Shown here piece after piece: positions 37,277 to 46,060 of a stretch of DNA of 64,000 nt (positions within the stretch are counted from its first letter, which is position 1; every line of letters starts with the position of its first letter). Source of the DNA: Akkermansia muciniphila (GTDB lineage: Bacteria > Verrucomicrobiota > Verrucomicrobiia > Verrucomicrobiales > Akkermansiaceae); the NCBI RefSeq assembly GCF_018709685.1, contig NZ_JABDHQ010000007.1:62001-126000 (forward strand). Direction: 5' to 3'. A program made the position numbers and the translations under genes. The notes beneath the pieces were generated by a model, which did no database searches, was not told where the DNA came from, and saw only the letters and a program-made list of their open reading frames with translations.

Positions 37277-38341
37277 ATGCTCCCCGCCCTGATCGGCATT
37301 AGCGGCCATGAAGTGGGCGCGGAAGAGGAGGCGGCCATCCTGCGTTTGCAGCCGGCCGGCTTCATCCTGTTTTCCCGGAACGTGGCTTCCGTGGAGCAGG
37401 TGCGGAAGCTGACGGAAACGCTGCGGAAGCTTTGCCGCCACCATCCCGTCATTGCCATGGACCAGGAGGGCGGCCGTGTGGTGCGCACCGCAGCCCTGGG
37501 CCTGAACCTTCCTTCCCCGGCGTCCTTGGCGCGGCGGAGCGGTTTTAACGGCATTGTGGAGCTGGGCGCCGTGACGGCCCTGGCGCTCCGCTGCCTGGGG
37601 GTGAATCTGAACTTTGCCCCGGTGCTGGACATCTGCCATGATCCTGCCGCCTCCAACGCGCTGCCGGGCCGCTGCTGGGGAGACAATGCCCAGGACGTGA
37701 TTTCACGCGGAGGCGTTTATTCCGCCAATCTGCGCCGGGGCGGCGTGGAGAGCTGCGGCAAGCATTTTCCCGGCATGGGACGCGCCCAGGCGGACCCCCA
37801 TTTCAGTCTTCCCGTGGTTGACCTGAATGAACGGGAGTTGTTTGAGACGGATCTGCTGCCTTTCCTGGCGCTGTGTCCGGAGCTGCCCGCCATCATGTCC
37901 GCCCATATCATGCTGCCGCAGATTGATCCGGATTACCCGGCCACCCTTTCCGAACGGGTGATCAGGGGGCTTCTGAGGGACCGGCTGGGCTTCAGGGGCC
38001 TGGTGTTTACGGATGACCTGTGCATGGGAGCCATTGCGGCGCAGTACGCTCCGGATGAAGCGGCCCTGCTTTCCCTCAAGGCCGGGTGCGACCTCCCCCT
38101 GATCTGCCATGAACCCCTCCCGTGGCTGGACAGCCTGGCTGCCCGCCTGGAGGACATGAATGCCTATGACCGGGAGGATTCCTCCAAACGGGTGGAGAAG
38201 CTGAGCGATTCCCTGTGCTTCCCATTCCCGGAAAAGGCCTCCCCGTGGGATTCCTGCCTGCGCCGTGCGGAGGCCCTGTGCCGGCTGGCGGATGACGGCG
38301 CGGAGAACGGTTTGCCTTCCTCCCCCGTGCAGAAGTACTGA
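37277..38341 (+). CDS. nagZ: GH3 beta-N-acetylhexosaminidase (NagZ-like)
   Basis: A 354-residue cytoplasmic glycoside hydrolase family 3 enzyme expected to remove GlcNAc from anhydro-muropeptides during wall recycling. There is no signal peptide. NagZ features are visible: MDQEGGRVVR, the loop KHFPGMGRAQADPHFSLP with the catalytic His, and the nucleophile block TDDLCMGAI with Asp at 246-247. Its length matches single-domain NagZ proteins. It sits directly behind pyrE. Because the organism appears to be a glycan degrader, action on other cytoplasmic GlcNAc glycosides is also possible. Confidence 0.88.
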   Translation: MLPALIGISGHEVGAEEEAAILRLQPAGFILFSRNVASVEQVRKLTETLRKLCRHHPVIAMDQEGGRVVRTAALGLNLPSPASLARRSGFNGIVELGAVTALALRCLGVNLNFAPVLDICHDPAASNALPGRCWGDNAQDVISRGGVYSANLRRGGVESCGKHFPGMGRAQADPHFSLPVVDLNERELFETDLLPFLALCPELPAIMSAHIMLPQIDPDYPATLSERVIRGLLRDRLGFRGLVFTDDLCMGAIAAQYAPDEAALLSLKAGCDLPLICHEPLPWLDSLAARLEDMNAYDREDSSKRVEKLSDSLCFPFPEKASPWDSCLRRAEALCRLADDGAENGLPSSPVQKY

Positions 38342-38402
38342 TATCCCGGAAAAAAACGTGCCAGGAGTTCCGTATGGCATGCGGTATTCCCCGGGCCTCC
38401 AT

Positions 38403-38439
38403 GAAAAGGCGCCGCCTCACCATGGGTGCGGCGGCGCCT
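38403..38439 (-). terminator. Terminator of the 1465-residue gene
   Basis: A perfect 10-bp GC-rich stem (38430-38439 with 38407-38416) followed on the minus strand by TTTTC, 22 bp past the stop. Confidence 0.7.
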
Positions 38440-38460
38440 GGAGGGGAAGGGGATGCTGCT

Positions 38461-41400
38461 TCAGTTGGCCGCGGCCATTTGCTTGGAAACGGCGGGTTTG
38501 GCGGTGTCCGCCTTGTACACGTGCAGTTCCGCCAGGCGGACTTTGCCGCCTTTCTGGAAGAGTTTGACGCGCAGCCTGTTGGTGGTAATGGGTTCAAACG
38601 TCCTCATGCACTTGATGAATCCATTGCCCGGAAGCTGGAGCATGCGCAGCACTTCCGGCTCATTGGCGTACATGGCTTTCTGCGCATCGCTGACGCCGGC
38701 GGTAGCGGCTCCCAGGGAGCCCCAGTGGATGGGAATCCACTTGCCGCCCTTGTTGGCTTCAATGACAAGGCGGTTGTAGCCCTTTTCAATCTTGATGTCC
38801 ACAGCACGCAGGGAGGCGGGGGATTTCAGGGTGAGTTCCAGCACCAGGGGATCGTCCTCCGTGGGGGAGGCGTCCAGTTCCTCAATGGTGGTGGCGTCCC
38901 GGTCCAGCAATTTGGCGGTGTCCACATGGCCTCCGGTGGAGGCTTTCAGCTTGTAGTCAGTGACTTCCTCCGTGGCGCTCCCCAGTAGCTTGAGTTCGCG
39001 CACGCGGCACTCCAGGCCGTGCCAGTCCGTGGAAACGCGGAACAGGCAGCGGGAACCCTGCGTCAGGCAGGAGTCGTTCGGGGAAACCCACGTTTTTTCC
39101 TTCTTCTTGTCCGTTTCATCATACACCTCAATCTGGTTGCCCTGGGAGGCGGCGGAGATGTACGTGCCGTCCGGCAGGTGGAAGGAGCACCCCCAGTTGC
39201 CGTGGTCGCGGATCAGGATGCCCGGCACCCACAGGTGGTTGCAGTTGGTGACCGGTTGGGCTTTTTCACCGCAGCCCACTTCAAAGCCGCCCACGGCGAT
39301 GGGGCGGTCATATTCCACGTCCAGGTCATTCACGCGCCATTTAACTTTGGCGCTCATTTTCTGCACGCCCGGCTGGGTGGGGCCGCTGAGTTCCTTCTTG
39401 TAGGAGTATACGTTCCACTGGCCGCCGAATTTGGAATCAGGTGTCCAGGAGATGGTCTCCATGGGGGAGAAGGTGGCGGTATCGCTGAACTGCACCGTGC
39501 CGGCAAAGTCGTACTTGTAGGCGGAATTGGCCTTGCCCTCCAGCTCCTTGTCACGCTGGAGCCCCAGCGCGCGGCCTCCCAGCGGCTGCTGGACATCCAC
39601 GTTCAGGGAGTATTCCCCCGGCTGGGGCTTGTCATCCTTCCGCTTGGGTTCAAAGAAGATGCGCACGTCCATGCCCAGGATCATTTCCGCACAGGTGGCC
39701 TTGGTGAGCTGGTCCAGGCCGGGGATGCCCATGATGGCCTTGGCGATAGGGAGGGCCCGGGAGTTGACGATGCTCATGAGCTTGAAGCGGCAGCCCTGTT
39801 CCACCGGAACGTTTTTCAGTTCCCGGATGGCGGATTTCAGGGAACCGGGCGCCTTGGCGCCCAGCGCCGCGTTCACCATGGACCAGTTGCGGACGTAGGT
39901 ATTCAGGAAGCGGGATTCCGTGTCAATAATGGGGGGGACCTTCCGGAAGGATTTTGCCTGGAATTCCGGCTTGCCCGTGATCGCCAGGTTCTGGCGTTCC
40001 GCGCACAGCGCCGTGATCCAGACGCTGGTGCGGATGTAGGTGCCTATGACGGGGTCCGCCGTCATCAGTTCCAGGCGGTTGGGGTTTTGCATCATGCCGC
40101 CGTCAAACGGGCGCAGAAGCGTCAGCTTCCAGCGGAAGGCCTCCATGTTCTTGTAGTACGCTTCCGGGCTGGTGCGCCAGTAGGCGGGAAGGGCCCACAT
40201 AATGGAGAGAGTCTCGGAAGAGTGGCCTTGGTCGCACCCGCCGATGGGGCCTTCCCCGTACATGATGCGGCTGTTTTTGGTGTACAGTTCCGGTCCTCCG
40301 CAGATGAGGGAGGCAATGTAATACGGACCGTGGCGGCCGGAGTAGGTGCCTCCGCATTCGCGGTTGGGTTCAAAGGTGAAGGCTTCCGTCATGCGGCCGT
40401 ACGGTCCCATGCCGGTGGGGCAGATGGACTGGGCGTGGTCCATCATCTTGTCCAGCACGTCGTCTTCCGTGCGCGCCGGGGTCTTGCTGGCCAGCGCCAG
40501 GAACAGGCACATGTGGGAGCCGCCGATGCTGACGCCCGTGCCCGCGTAGCCGGGGTGGATGCCGTGCCCGGTGACGAAGTCGCCGTAGAGGACTTCATTC
40601 TTCATGCGCTGCACGCCGTTGCGGATGGCCGGAAGCACGGAGTTGTCCCGGTAGCGCAGCCAGTATTCGCACAGGAAGATGCCCGCGGAGGCCTGGGGGA
40701 CGGCCCACCAGCACTGGGAACCGGAGAAGGCGATGTACTGCGCGGCTTTTTTGATGACGGGGTCATACTTGGGGTTGCCCGTGGCCATCAGGGCCAGTCC
40801 GGCCCAGCCCGTATCATAATGGTTGCCGCAATAGCCGCCCGGGCGCTCCCAGGAGCCGTCCTCCCGCTGCTGGGCGGCCAGCCATTCGCTCATCATGTGG
40901 ACCACGGCCTTGCTTTTGGCGCAGTTTTTGGGGAAACCGGGCGCGTACGTGCCCAGCTGGGGAATCTTGAACGTGACGTTCTTCACGTATTTTTTCACTT
41001 CATCCGGCAGGGAGGAGGAGCCGCCCACCTGCACCGTGACACCTACGGAAGCCGCGCCGCCGGGCGTTCCGGTGCCTTTCAGCTTCCAGTCCCCCTTGGG
41101 GATGTCAAAGACCAGGGAAGAGACGGCATGGGCCAGCCACACCTTGCGTTCGGCGTCGTACTTGGCCGCCCCGTAGCCCACGCTGTATTGCAGCGGCTTG
41201 AGTTTGGTCAGCGGAATGGGCGCTCCGGAGCCTTCCAGCCTCAGGTCCGACCATTCAAAGCCGTCACTGCCGATGCCGTTGCCTCCGTCATCCACATGGA
41301 GGCGGAGCTGCTGGCCGCCCTTTACCGGAATGGAGAGAGCAATGGGCTTTCTGGCCCGTTCCTCCCGGAAGACTTCCTTCCAGAGCGGGGGGATGCCCTG

Positions 41401-42858
41401 GATTTTTTCCACGTTTTCCGCGGGGATGACATTGAGGGTGATTTTCCCGGCGCCTTCCGCCTTGTCCACCAGAAGGCCCGCGTGCATGTCCAGGCCGCGC
41501 CTGTCCTGGTGCTGGTAGGGGCCGTAGGGAACGTCCAGGCTGAGGGACGTCTTGAAGGGCTGGCCGTCAATCCCCAGGATCACGTCACCTTCCTTCACGT
41601 ATTTTTCTGCGGGAGAGCCCTCAATCACCTGGGTGACCACGTACATGTTGGCTACCGGTTCTCCGTTGGGGTCCTGAAGGGACTTGGGGACGAAGCTCCG
41701 GAAATTGGCGTCCGGCCAGGAGGAGTCCAGTCCGCGGGCGCGGAAGCCCAGCGGGCCGAAGGTGGTGATCCAGCCTTTGGCTACTTCTTCATTGCCGCCG
41801 AACCAACTGGTGTACATGTTGGCGTACTGCTTTCTCCATTGGTTGAGGGTCATGGCCTTGGCGAATTTCTTCACGTAGGCGTTCACGTCCCCCATGTTGG
41901 TGGTCTGCTTGACGGCTTTTCCGCGGGGCCGTGCAGCGGGAGCAGGTTTGGCGGCGGCGTGTGCCGCCGGGGCGGCGGAGGGAGTTTCCTTTTGCTTGGC
42001 GGGAACGGCGGGGGCCGGTTGTTCTTCCGCCGCGGGCGTTTTGGTATCTTCCGCGGCCTCTTCAGGTTCCGGAGCAGGTTCTTCGGCTGAAACGGCGGAA
42101 TCGTCCCCGGTCTCCTCCGCAGGGGCATCCGCGGACGGGGTTTCTTCCGGCTGTTCTTCTACAGCGGGTGCGCCGTTTTCCGCGGCGGCGGTTTCCTGTT
42201 CAAAGGGGTCTTCCGCCTCCACGGCGGGCTGGGCAGCTTTCTTTTCCGCCTTGGGGGCTTCCTTCTTTTCCTTCCTGTGCTGTGGCTTGGCGGCCTCCTG
42301 CGCAGCGGCAGGCTCTTCTGCCGGGGTCTGTGTGTAATGGTAAAGGCCGTAGGCGGCTCCCAGAAGAATCAGGAGGAGGATCCATAGCCCGGCGGAGCTT
42401 TTCTTTTTCCGGGGCTGGGAAAGGGGGATGGAGTGTGCCGGAGCTGCCGCCGGTCCGGGAGTAGCCAGGGCTCTCTGGTCGCGCTGGAGGGGTTCCACCG
42501 GTGAAGCCGGGGCCGCGGGCTGCTCCGCGGCAGGATGGACGCCGGGCAGGGCATAAACCAGGTACAGGGTGCCCAGGGCGGGGATTTCCCCCAGGGAGCC
42601 GGTGCGGAACTGGGCTTCAAAATCGTTTTTCAGCGGGAGGACTTCCCGTTCAATGTCCGTGGTTTCCGGATAGCGCAGTTTTCCGCTTTCCGGGTCGCGC
42701 ACGGCGAGGCCCTGAGGGCAGAACTCGCGGACCAGGTACTGAACGTGGCCGGCGTCCGATGCGTAGTAAACGTGGCAGAGGGAATCCGTCTGCTTCAGGG
42801 ACTGAATAAGATAGCCGTTGATGTTAAATCCGGAAGGCAGGGGGGGAGTGGTTTCCAT
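38461..42858 (-). CDS. Giant membrane-anchored protein: kinase N-lobe-like head, PDZ, alpha/alpha toroid, discoidin-like end
   Basis: A 1465-residue protein of unknown function. The head (about 9-106) is paralogous to that of the 975-residue protein (FNINGYLI, YLVREFCPQGLAVRD) and looks like a kinase N-lobe without the catalytic Lys or C-lobe. Next come a transmembrane helix (about 155-174) and an Ala/Glu/Pro-rich linker to about 330. A PDZ-like domain (around GDVILGIDGQPF, about residue 420) follows. Residues about 650-1000 look like an alpha/alpha toroid of the prenyltransferase/squalene-cyclase type, the DUF6288 style. The C-terminus (about 1280-1465) is discoidin-like. The ATG at 42858 was chosen over an upstream in-frame Met. 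Confidence 0.82.
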   Translation of the reverse strand: METTPPLPSGFNINGYLIQSLKQTDSLCHVYYASDAGHVQYLVREFCPQGLAVRDPESGKLRYPETTDIEREVLPLKNDFEAQFRTGSLGEIPALGTLYLVYALPGVHPAAEQPAAPASPVEPLQRDQRALATPGPAAAPAHSIPLSQPRKKKSSAGLWILLLILLGAAYGLYHYTQTPAEEPAAAQEAAKPQHRKEKKEAPKAEKKAAQPAVEAEDPFEQETAAAENGAPAVEEQPEETPSADAPAEETGDDSAVSAEEPAPEPEEAAEDTKTPAAEEQPAPAVPAKQKETPSAAPAAHAAAKPAPAARPRGKAVKQTTNMGDVNAYVKKFAKAMTLNQWRKQYANMYTSWFGGNEEVAKGWITTFGPLGFRARGLDSSWPDANFRSFVPKSLQDPNGEPVANMYVVTQVIEGSPAEKYVKEGDVILGIDGQPFKTSLSLDVPYGPYQHQDRRGLDMHAGLLVDKAEGAGKITLNVIPAENVEKIQGIPPLWKEVFREERARKPIALSIPVKGGQQLRLHVDDGGNGIGSDGFEWSDLRLEGSGAPIPLTKLKPLQYSVGYGAAKYDAERKVWLAHAVSSLVFDIPKGDWKLKGTGTPGGAASVGVTVQVGGSSSLPDEVKKYVKNVTFKIPQLGTYAPGFPKNCAKSKAVVHMMSEWLAAQQREDGSWERPGGYCGNHYDTGWAGLALMATGNPKYDPVIKKAAQYIAFSGSQCWWAVPQASAGIFLCEYWLRYRDNSVLPAIRNGVQRMKNEVLYGDFVTGHGIHPGYAGTGVSIGGSHMCLFLALASKTPARTEDDVLDKMMDHAQSICPTGMGPYGRMTEAFTFEPNRECGGTYSGRHGPYYIASLICGGPELYTKNSRIMYGEGPIGGCDQGHSSETLSIMWALPAYWRTSPEAYYKNMEAFRWKLTLLRPFDGGMMQNPNRLELMTADPVIGTYIRTSVWITALCAERQNLAITGKPEFQAKSFRKVPPIIDTESRFLNTYVRNWSMVNAALGAKAPGSLKSAIRELKNVPVEQGCRFKLMSIVNSRALPIAKAIMGIPGLDQLTKATCAEMILGMDVRIFFEPKRKDDKPQPGEYSLNVDVQQPLGGRALGLQRDKELEGKANSAYKYDFAGTVQFSDTATFSPMETISWTPDSKFGGQWNVYSYKKELSGPTQPGVQKMSAKVKWRVNDLDVEYDRPIAVGGFEVGCGEKAQPVTNCNHLWVPGILIRDHGNWGCSFHLPDGTYISAASQGNQIEVYDETDKKKEKTWVSPNDSCLTQGSRCLFRVSTDWHGLECRVRELKLLGSATEEVTDYKLKASTGGHVDTAKLLDRDATTIEELDASPTEDDPLVLELTLKSPASLRAVDIKIEKGYNRLVIEANKGGKWIPIHWGSLGAATAGVSDAQKAMYANEPEVLRMLQLPGNGFIKCMRTFEPITTNRLRVKLFQKGGKVRLAELHVYKADTAKPAVSKQMAAAN

Positions 42859-42887
42859 GGTCACGAGGCAATTGATAATCCGGCTAT

Positions 42888-42916
42888 TTACTACCACATC
42901 CGGAAGCCTCTTTCAA
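42888..42916 (-). promoter_or_regulatory. Candidate promoter of the 1465-residue gene
   Basis: On the minus strand TTGAAA, a 17-nt spacer and TAGTAA. As at 35726, the spacer contains TTCCGGA 5 nt after the -35. Confidence 0.5.
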
Positions 42917-43032
42917 TGTAAAAAGCCGTTTTTCAGTCCCGGCGTGTGACGCGATTAAATGATTATTTGCTTGAAACCATGGTGATTATGTGGTGCAAGC
43001 AAGGCTCGATTTTCCGTTTTTCCATTACGATC

Positions 43033-44343
43033 ATGAGTTCCGATATCAGATTAGATGCCTTGCAGTACCATTCCCAGCCCCGCCCCGGCAAGGTGGAAAC
43101 GCTGCCCTGCAAGCCCTGCTTTTCGCAGCGGGATTTGACGCTTGCCTATTCCCCGGGCGTGGCCGAACCCTGCCTCCGCATTCAGGAGGACCCTTCCCAG
43201 AGCGCTCTGTACACGGGCCGCTCCAACTTGGTGGGCGTGGTGACCAACGGCACCGCCGTGCTGGGCCTGGGCAACATCGGTCCGGACGCAGCCAAGCCGG
43301 TGATGGAAGGCAAGGGGGTCCTGTTCAAGGTGTTCGCGGATATTGACGTTTTTGACATTGAACTGAACGTGAAGGAACCGGAAAAGCTGATCGAGGTCAT
43401 CAAGACGATGGAGCCCACCTTCGGCGCCATTAACCTGGAAGACATCAAGGCCCCGGAATGCTTCATGGTGGAGGACCGCCTGCGGGAAGAAATGAACATC
43501 CCCGTATTCCATGACGACCAGCACGGCACGGCGGTGATCTCCGGAGCGGCCCTCCTGAACGCCGCGGAATTGACGGGCCGCAAGCTGGAAGACATGAAGG
43601 TGGTGGTGGTCGGCGCCGGGGCTGCCGGCATCTCCTGCGCCCGGTTCTACATGACGCTGGGCGTTCGCCGTGAACATATTTACATGTTTGACTCCAAGGG
43701 GTTGATTCATACGGGGCGCATTGACCTGCACGCCACCAAGGCCCAGTTCTCCCAGTCGGAGGACTGCTCTCTGGATGAAGCCCTGACCGGGGCGGACGTG
43801 TTCCTGGGGCTTTCCACCAAGGGGCTGCTCACGCAGGACATGGTGAAGCTCATGGCTCCTTCACCCATCATCTTCGCCTGCGCGAACCCGGACCCGGAAA
43901 TCACGTATCAGGACGCCAAGAAGGCCCGTCCGGACTGCATCATGGGGTCCGGCCGTTCCGACTGGCCCAACCAGGTGAACAACGTCTCCTGCTTCCCCTT
44001 CATCTTCCGCGCCGCCCTGGACGTGCACGCCACCGTCATCAATGAACAGATGAAGATTGCCGCCGCGCGCGCGCTGGCTGATCTGGCGAAGGAGCCCGTT
44101 CCGCAGGAGGTGGTGGACCTCTACGGGGGCACGCCCCTCAGCTTTGGCATTGACTACGTGATTCCCAAGCCCATTGATCCCCGCATCATTGAATGGGAGT
44201 GCCCGGCAGTGGCCCAGGCGGCCATGATTTCCGGCGTGGCCCAGTCCCCCATCCGGGACATGGAGGCCTACACGCTTGAACTGCGCAAGCGCATTGCCGC
44301 CGCCCGGGAGCGCGTCTCCGGCGTGGTGCGCAGCTACCTTTAA
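43033..44343 (+). CDS. Malic enzyme, NAD(P)-dependent
   Basis: A 436-residue oxidative decarboxylase converting malate to pyruvate and CO2. The start at 43033 (MSSDIRLDALQYH) fits the short bacterial type. Catalytic blocks are clear: LTLAYSPGVAEPC, the LVGVVTNGTAVLGLGNIG region, INLEDIKAPECF, VFHDDQHGTAVI, and the NAD(P) Rossmann motif VVVGAGAAGI. It lacks the phosphotransacetylase-like C-terminal domain of full MaeB proteins. It is divergent from the giant membrane protein gene, and a terminator follows. Cofactor preference is not decided from sequence. Confidence 0.95.
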   Translation: MSSDIRLDALQYHSQPRPGKVETLPCKPCFSQRDLTLAYSPGVAEPCLRIQEDPSQSALYTGRSNLVGVVTNGTAVLGLGNIGPDAAKPVMEGKGVLFKVFADIDVFDIELNVKEPEKLIEVIKTMEPTFGAINLEDIKAPECFMVEDRLREEMNIPVFHDDQHGTAVISGAALLNAAELTGRKLEDMKVVVVGAGAAGISCARFYMTLGVRREHIYMFDSKGLIHTGRIDLHATKAQFSQSEDCSLDEALTGADVFLGLSTKGLLTQDMVKLMAPSPIIFACANPDPEITYQDAKKARPDCIMGSGRSDWPNQVNNVSCFPFIFRAALDVHATVINEQMKIAAARALADLAKEPVPQEVVDLYGGTPLSFGIDYVIPKPIDPRIIEWECPAVAQAAMISGVAQSPIRDMEAYTLELRKRIAAARERVSGVVRSYL

Positions 44344-44406
44344 CCGTTTCCGGCGGAAGGCCGGAAGTTACATGCCGCCGGTTGATGTATCCGGCAGCTG
44401 CACGGA

Positions 44407-44438
44407 ACCGGGGGAACGTCATGTTCCGCCCGGTTTTT
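44407..44438 (+). terminator. Terminator of the malic enzyme gene
   Basis: An 11-bp stem with one bulge (44407-44417 with 44423-44434) and a 5-nt loop, followed by a TTTT run at 44435-44438. Confidence 0.75.
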
Positions 44439-44527
44439 CATGCCGGGCGGGGCACTTGAATGACAGGAAACACTCTAAATATGCCGCGAACCGGAAAAGA
44501 GGATTGCGGCCCGGGGCTTCCTGCCGT

Positions 44528-45655
44528 ATGAAGTGGGCAGACATGTCTGTTCATGGTGCTGCCTTGCTGAGTGCGGTTTTGGCCGTCTGTACATCATCCG
44601 CGTGGGCTGTTTCCACTGCTCCGGCGGAGCCTGTTCCCGTGCTCCCCGCTTCGGAATGCCTGCCGATGGAGAAAATGCTGGCGGAACAGTGGGAAGAGGC
44701 CGTTCCCCGGACGTTGGAGGAATGTGACCGTTATCTGGCGGCGGGGCGGCTGGCCAATGACCCATGTGTCCTGAAAACGGAGAAGGACGGCCTGGGCCTG
44801 GTGCCCGATGCCGCCTGGAAGGAGGAGGAAGGCTGGAAGGCGATGCAGGTTCACCTGGACGGCGCCCTGACCTTCATTTTTTTTGATGAGGCGGGCATTC
44901 CGGAGCCGTTCTTTCCGGGATTGTGCCGGGTGACGGTGGACCACCGTTCTTCCACGGTGGTCAGGGTGGGATACGGCGCGTGGAAGGCGGGGAGGGCCAA
45001 GGCCCTGTACCGGACGTCCTATTGCTTTGACCCTAAAGGTAAAAATATGGGGGAAATTTGCGATGTCTCTTTTCCGGACGGACGGAACTTCAATGAGTGG
45101 ACCTTTTCCCACAAGCCTGAGGGGCTGTTTGCGTGCAGGGATGAATCCTGGGCCCTCTCCGGCCTCCGGTCATATACCCGCCATACCTGGGACATGAAAG
45201 ACGGGCGCCTTCTCTGGTGGAGAATAGAAGAGATTCCTCTGCCGGACAAAGAGCTTCCGGTCCATGGGGAACTGGGCCGGCATGATGTTGCCGCCCTGTC
45301 GTCGCAGGGAAAGGGGAAAGCCATTTACGTCTCCATCATGTACTTTCCGGAGAAGGGCGGCCTGCATCCCTCCCTGCAAGTTAATGAGGATGTGAAGAAG
45401 AAGGAATTCCGGTGCCTGTTTTATGACGCTTCCGGCCACGGTACGGCCATGCTGGTCTACCGGGATGGAGTGCTGGACAGAAAGCAATCCTGGTTTTTCC
45501 AGCCGCGCATGGATGCCGCCGCCGTGGCGGCAAGGGAGAAAAAGGCGCGGAACAAGGAAGAGCGGCGGATGCTTAAACTCCTGTACCGCTTTGCCCCGTA
45601 TGCGGAAAAGGCTGCGGAAAAAGTTCCCGGCCGTGGGGTGGCCATGCTGGGGTGA
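44528..45655 (+). CDS. Exported protein of unknown function
   Basis: A 375-residue protein. The ATG at 44528 gives a signal peptide (VHGAALLSAVLAVCTSSAWA) with an AxA-type cleavage site; open frame upstream of this runs back into the malic enzyme gene and its terminator. The mature part is a mixed alpha/beta protein with aromatic-rich stretches (for example GLRSYTRHTWDMKDGRLLWW) and a basic, helical C-terminus. There is a hint of two similar MORN-like or beta-meander segments, but I cannot assign a family. It appears to be transcribed alone. Confidence 0.65.
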   Translation: MKWADMSVHGAALLSAVLAVCTSSAWAVSTAPAEPVPVLPASECLPMEKMLAEQWEEAVPRTLEECDRYLAAGRLANDPCVLKTEKDGLGLVPDAAWKEEEGWKAMQVHLDGALTFIFFDEAGIPEPFFPGLCRVTVDHRSSTVVRVGYGAWKAGRAKALYRTSYCFDPKGKNMGEICDVSFPDGRNFNEWTFSHKPEGLFACRDESWALSGLRSYTRHTWDMKDGRLLWWRIEEIPLPDKELPVHGELGRHDVAALSSQGKGKAIYVSIMYFPEKGGLHPSLQVNEDVKKKEFRCLFYDASGHGTAMLVYRDGVLDRKQSWFFQPRMDAAAVAAREKKARNKEERRMLKLLYRFAPYAEKAAEKVPGRGVAMLG

Positions 45656-46060
45656 TGAAGGGAAGAGAAGGGGGACTGTGGAAACGCCGTCCGCACCAAC
45701 GCTTCCGCTTGGGGGCGCCCTGTGGCTGCCTGGCCGGGAAAGATATCTTTTCCTGTCGTCCGGCGCGGGGAGGGATTTCTTGATTCGTTTGTTGCCCATA
45801 GTTTACAAGGGCTAGGAGGCCCTTGTTCCCAGCAGCGCGGCCATCAAGGGACGCAGATGAACGGGCATATTCCTGCGGTTTGGACAGATCACGGCCAGCC
45901 GGGAGCGGAGGTTTGATTCGTTCATTTTCCAGATTAGCTCTCCTGCGGGCTGCACGCTCCGCATTTCGGCCGGGCACGTTCGGTTTCCCTTCCTTCGTAC
46001 TGAATTCTATCCGGAGCGTGGCGGAGGCATTGGAAGCACGCGCGGCAAACTGCCGCATCT
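45656..46060. other. 405-bp intergenic region between convergent genes
   Basis: No credible gene. The only structure seen is a perfect 8-bp hairpin at 45805-45826 (ACAAGGGC / GCCCTTGT, 6-nt loop) without a T-tract, and a small hairpin just beyond the menD stop. An open frame on the minus strand (45573-46064) has a composition typical of a non-coding frame. Confidence 0.55.

Noticed and set aside
39019-42090. Open frame of 1023 codons on the plus strand
   Set aside because: It lies wholly opposite the 1465-residue membrane protein gene, has low-complexity Gly/Val/His/Arg composition, and follows from the high-GC third positions of the real gene.
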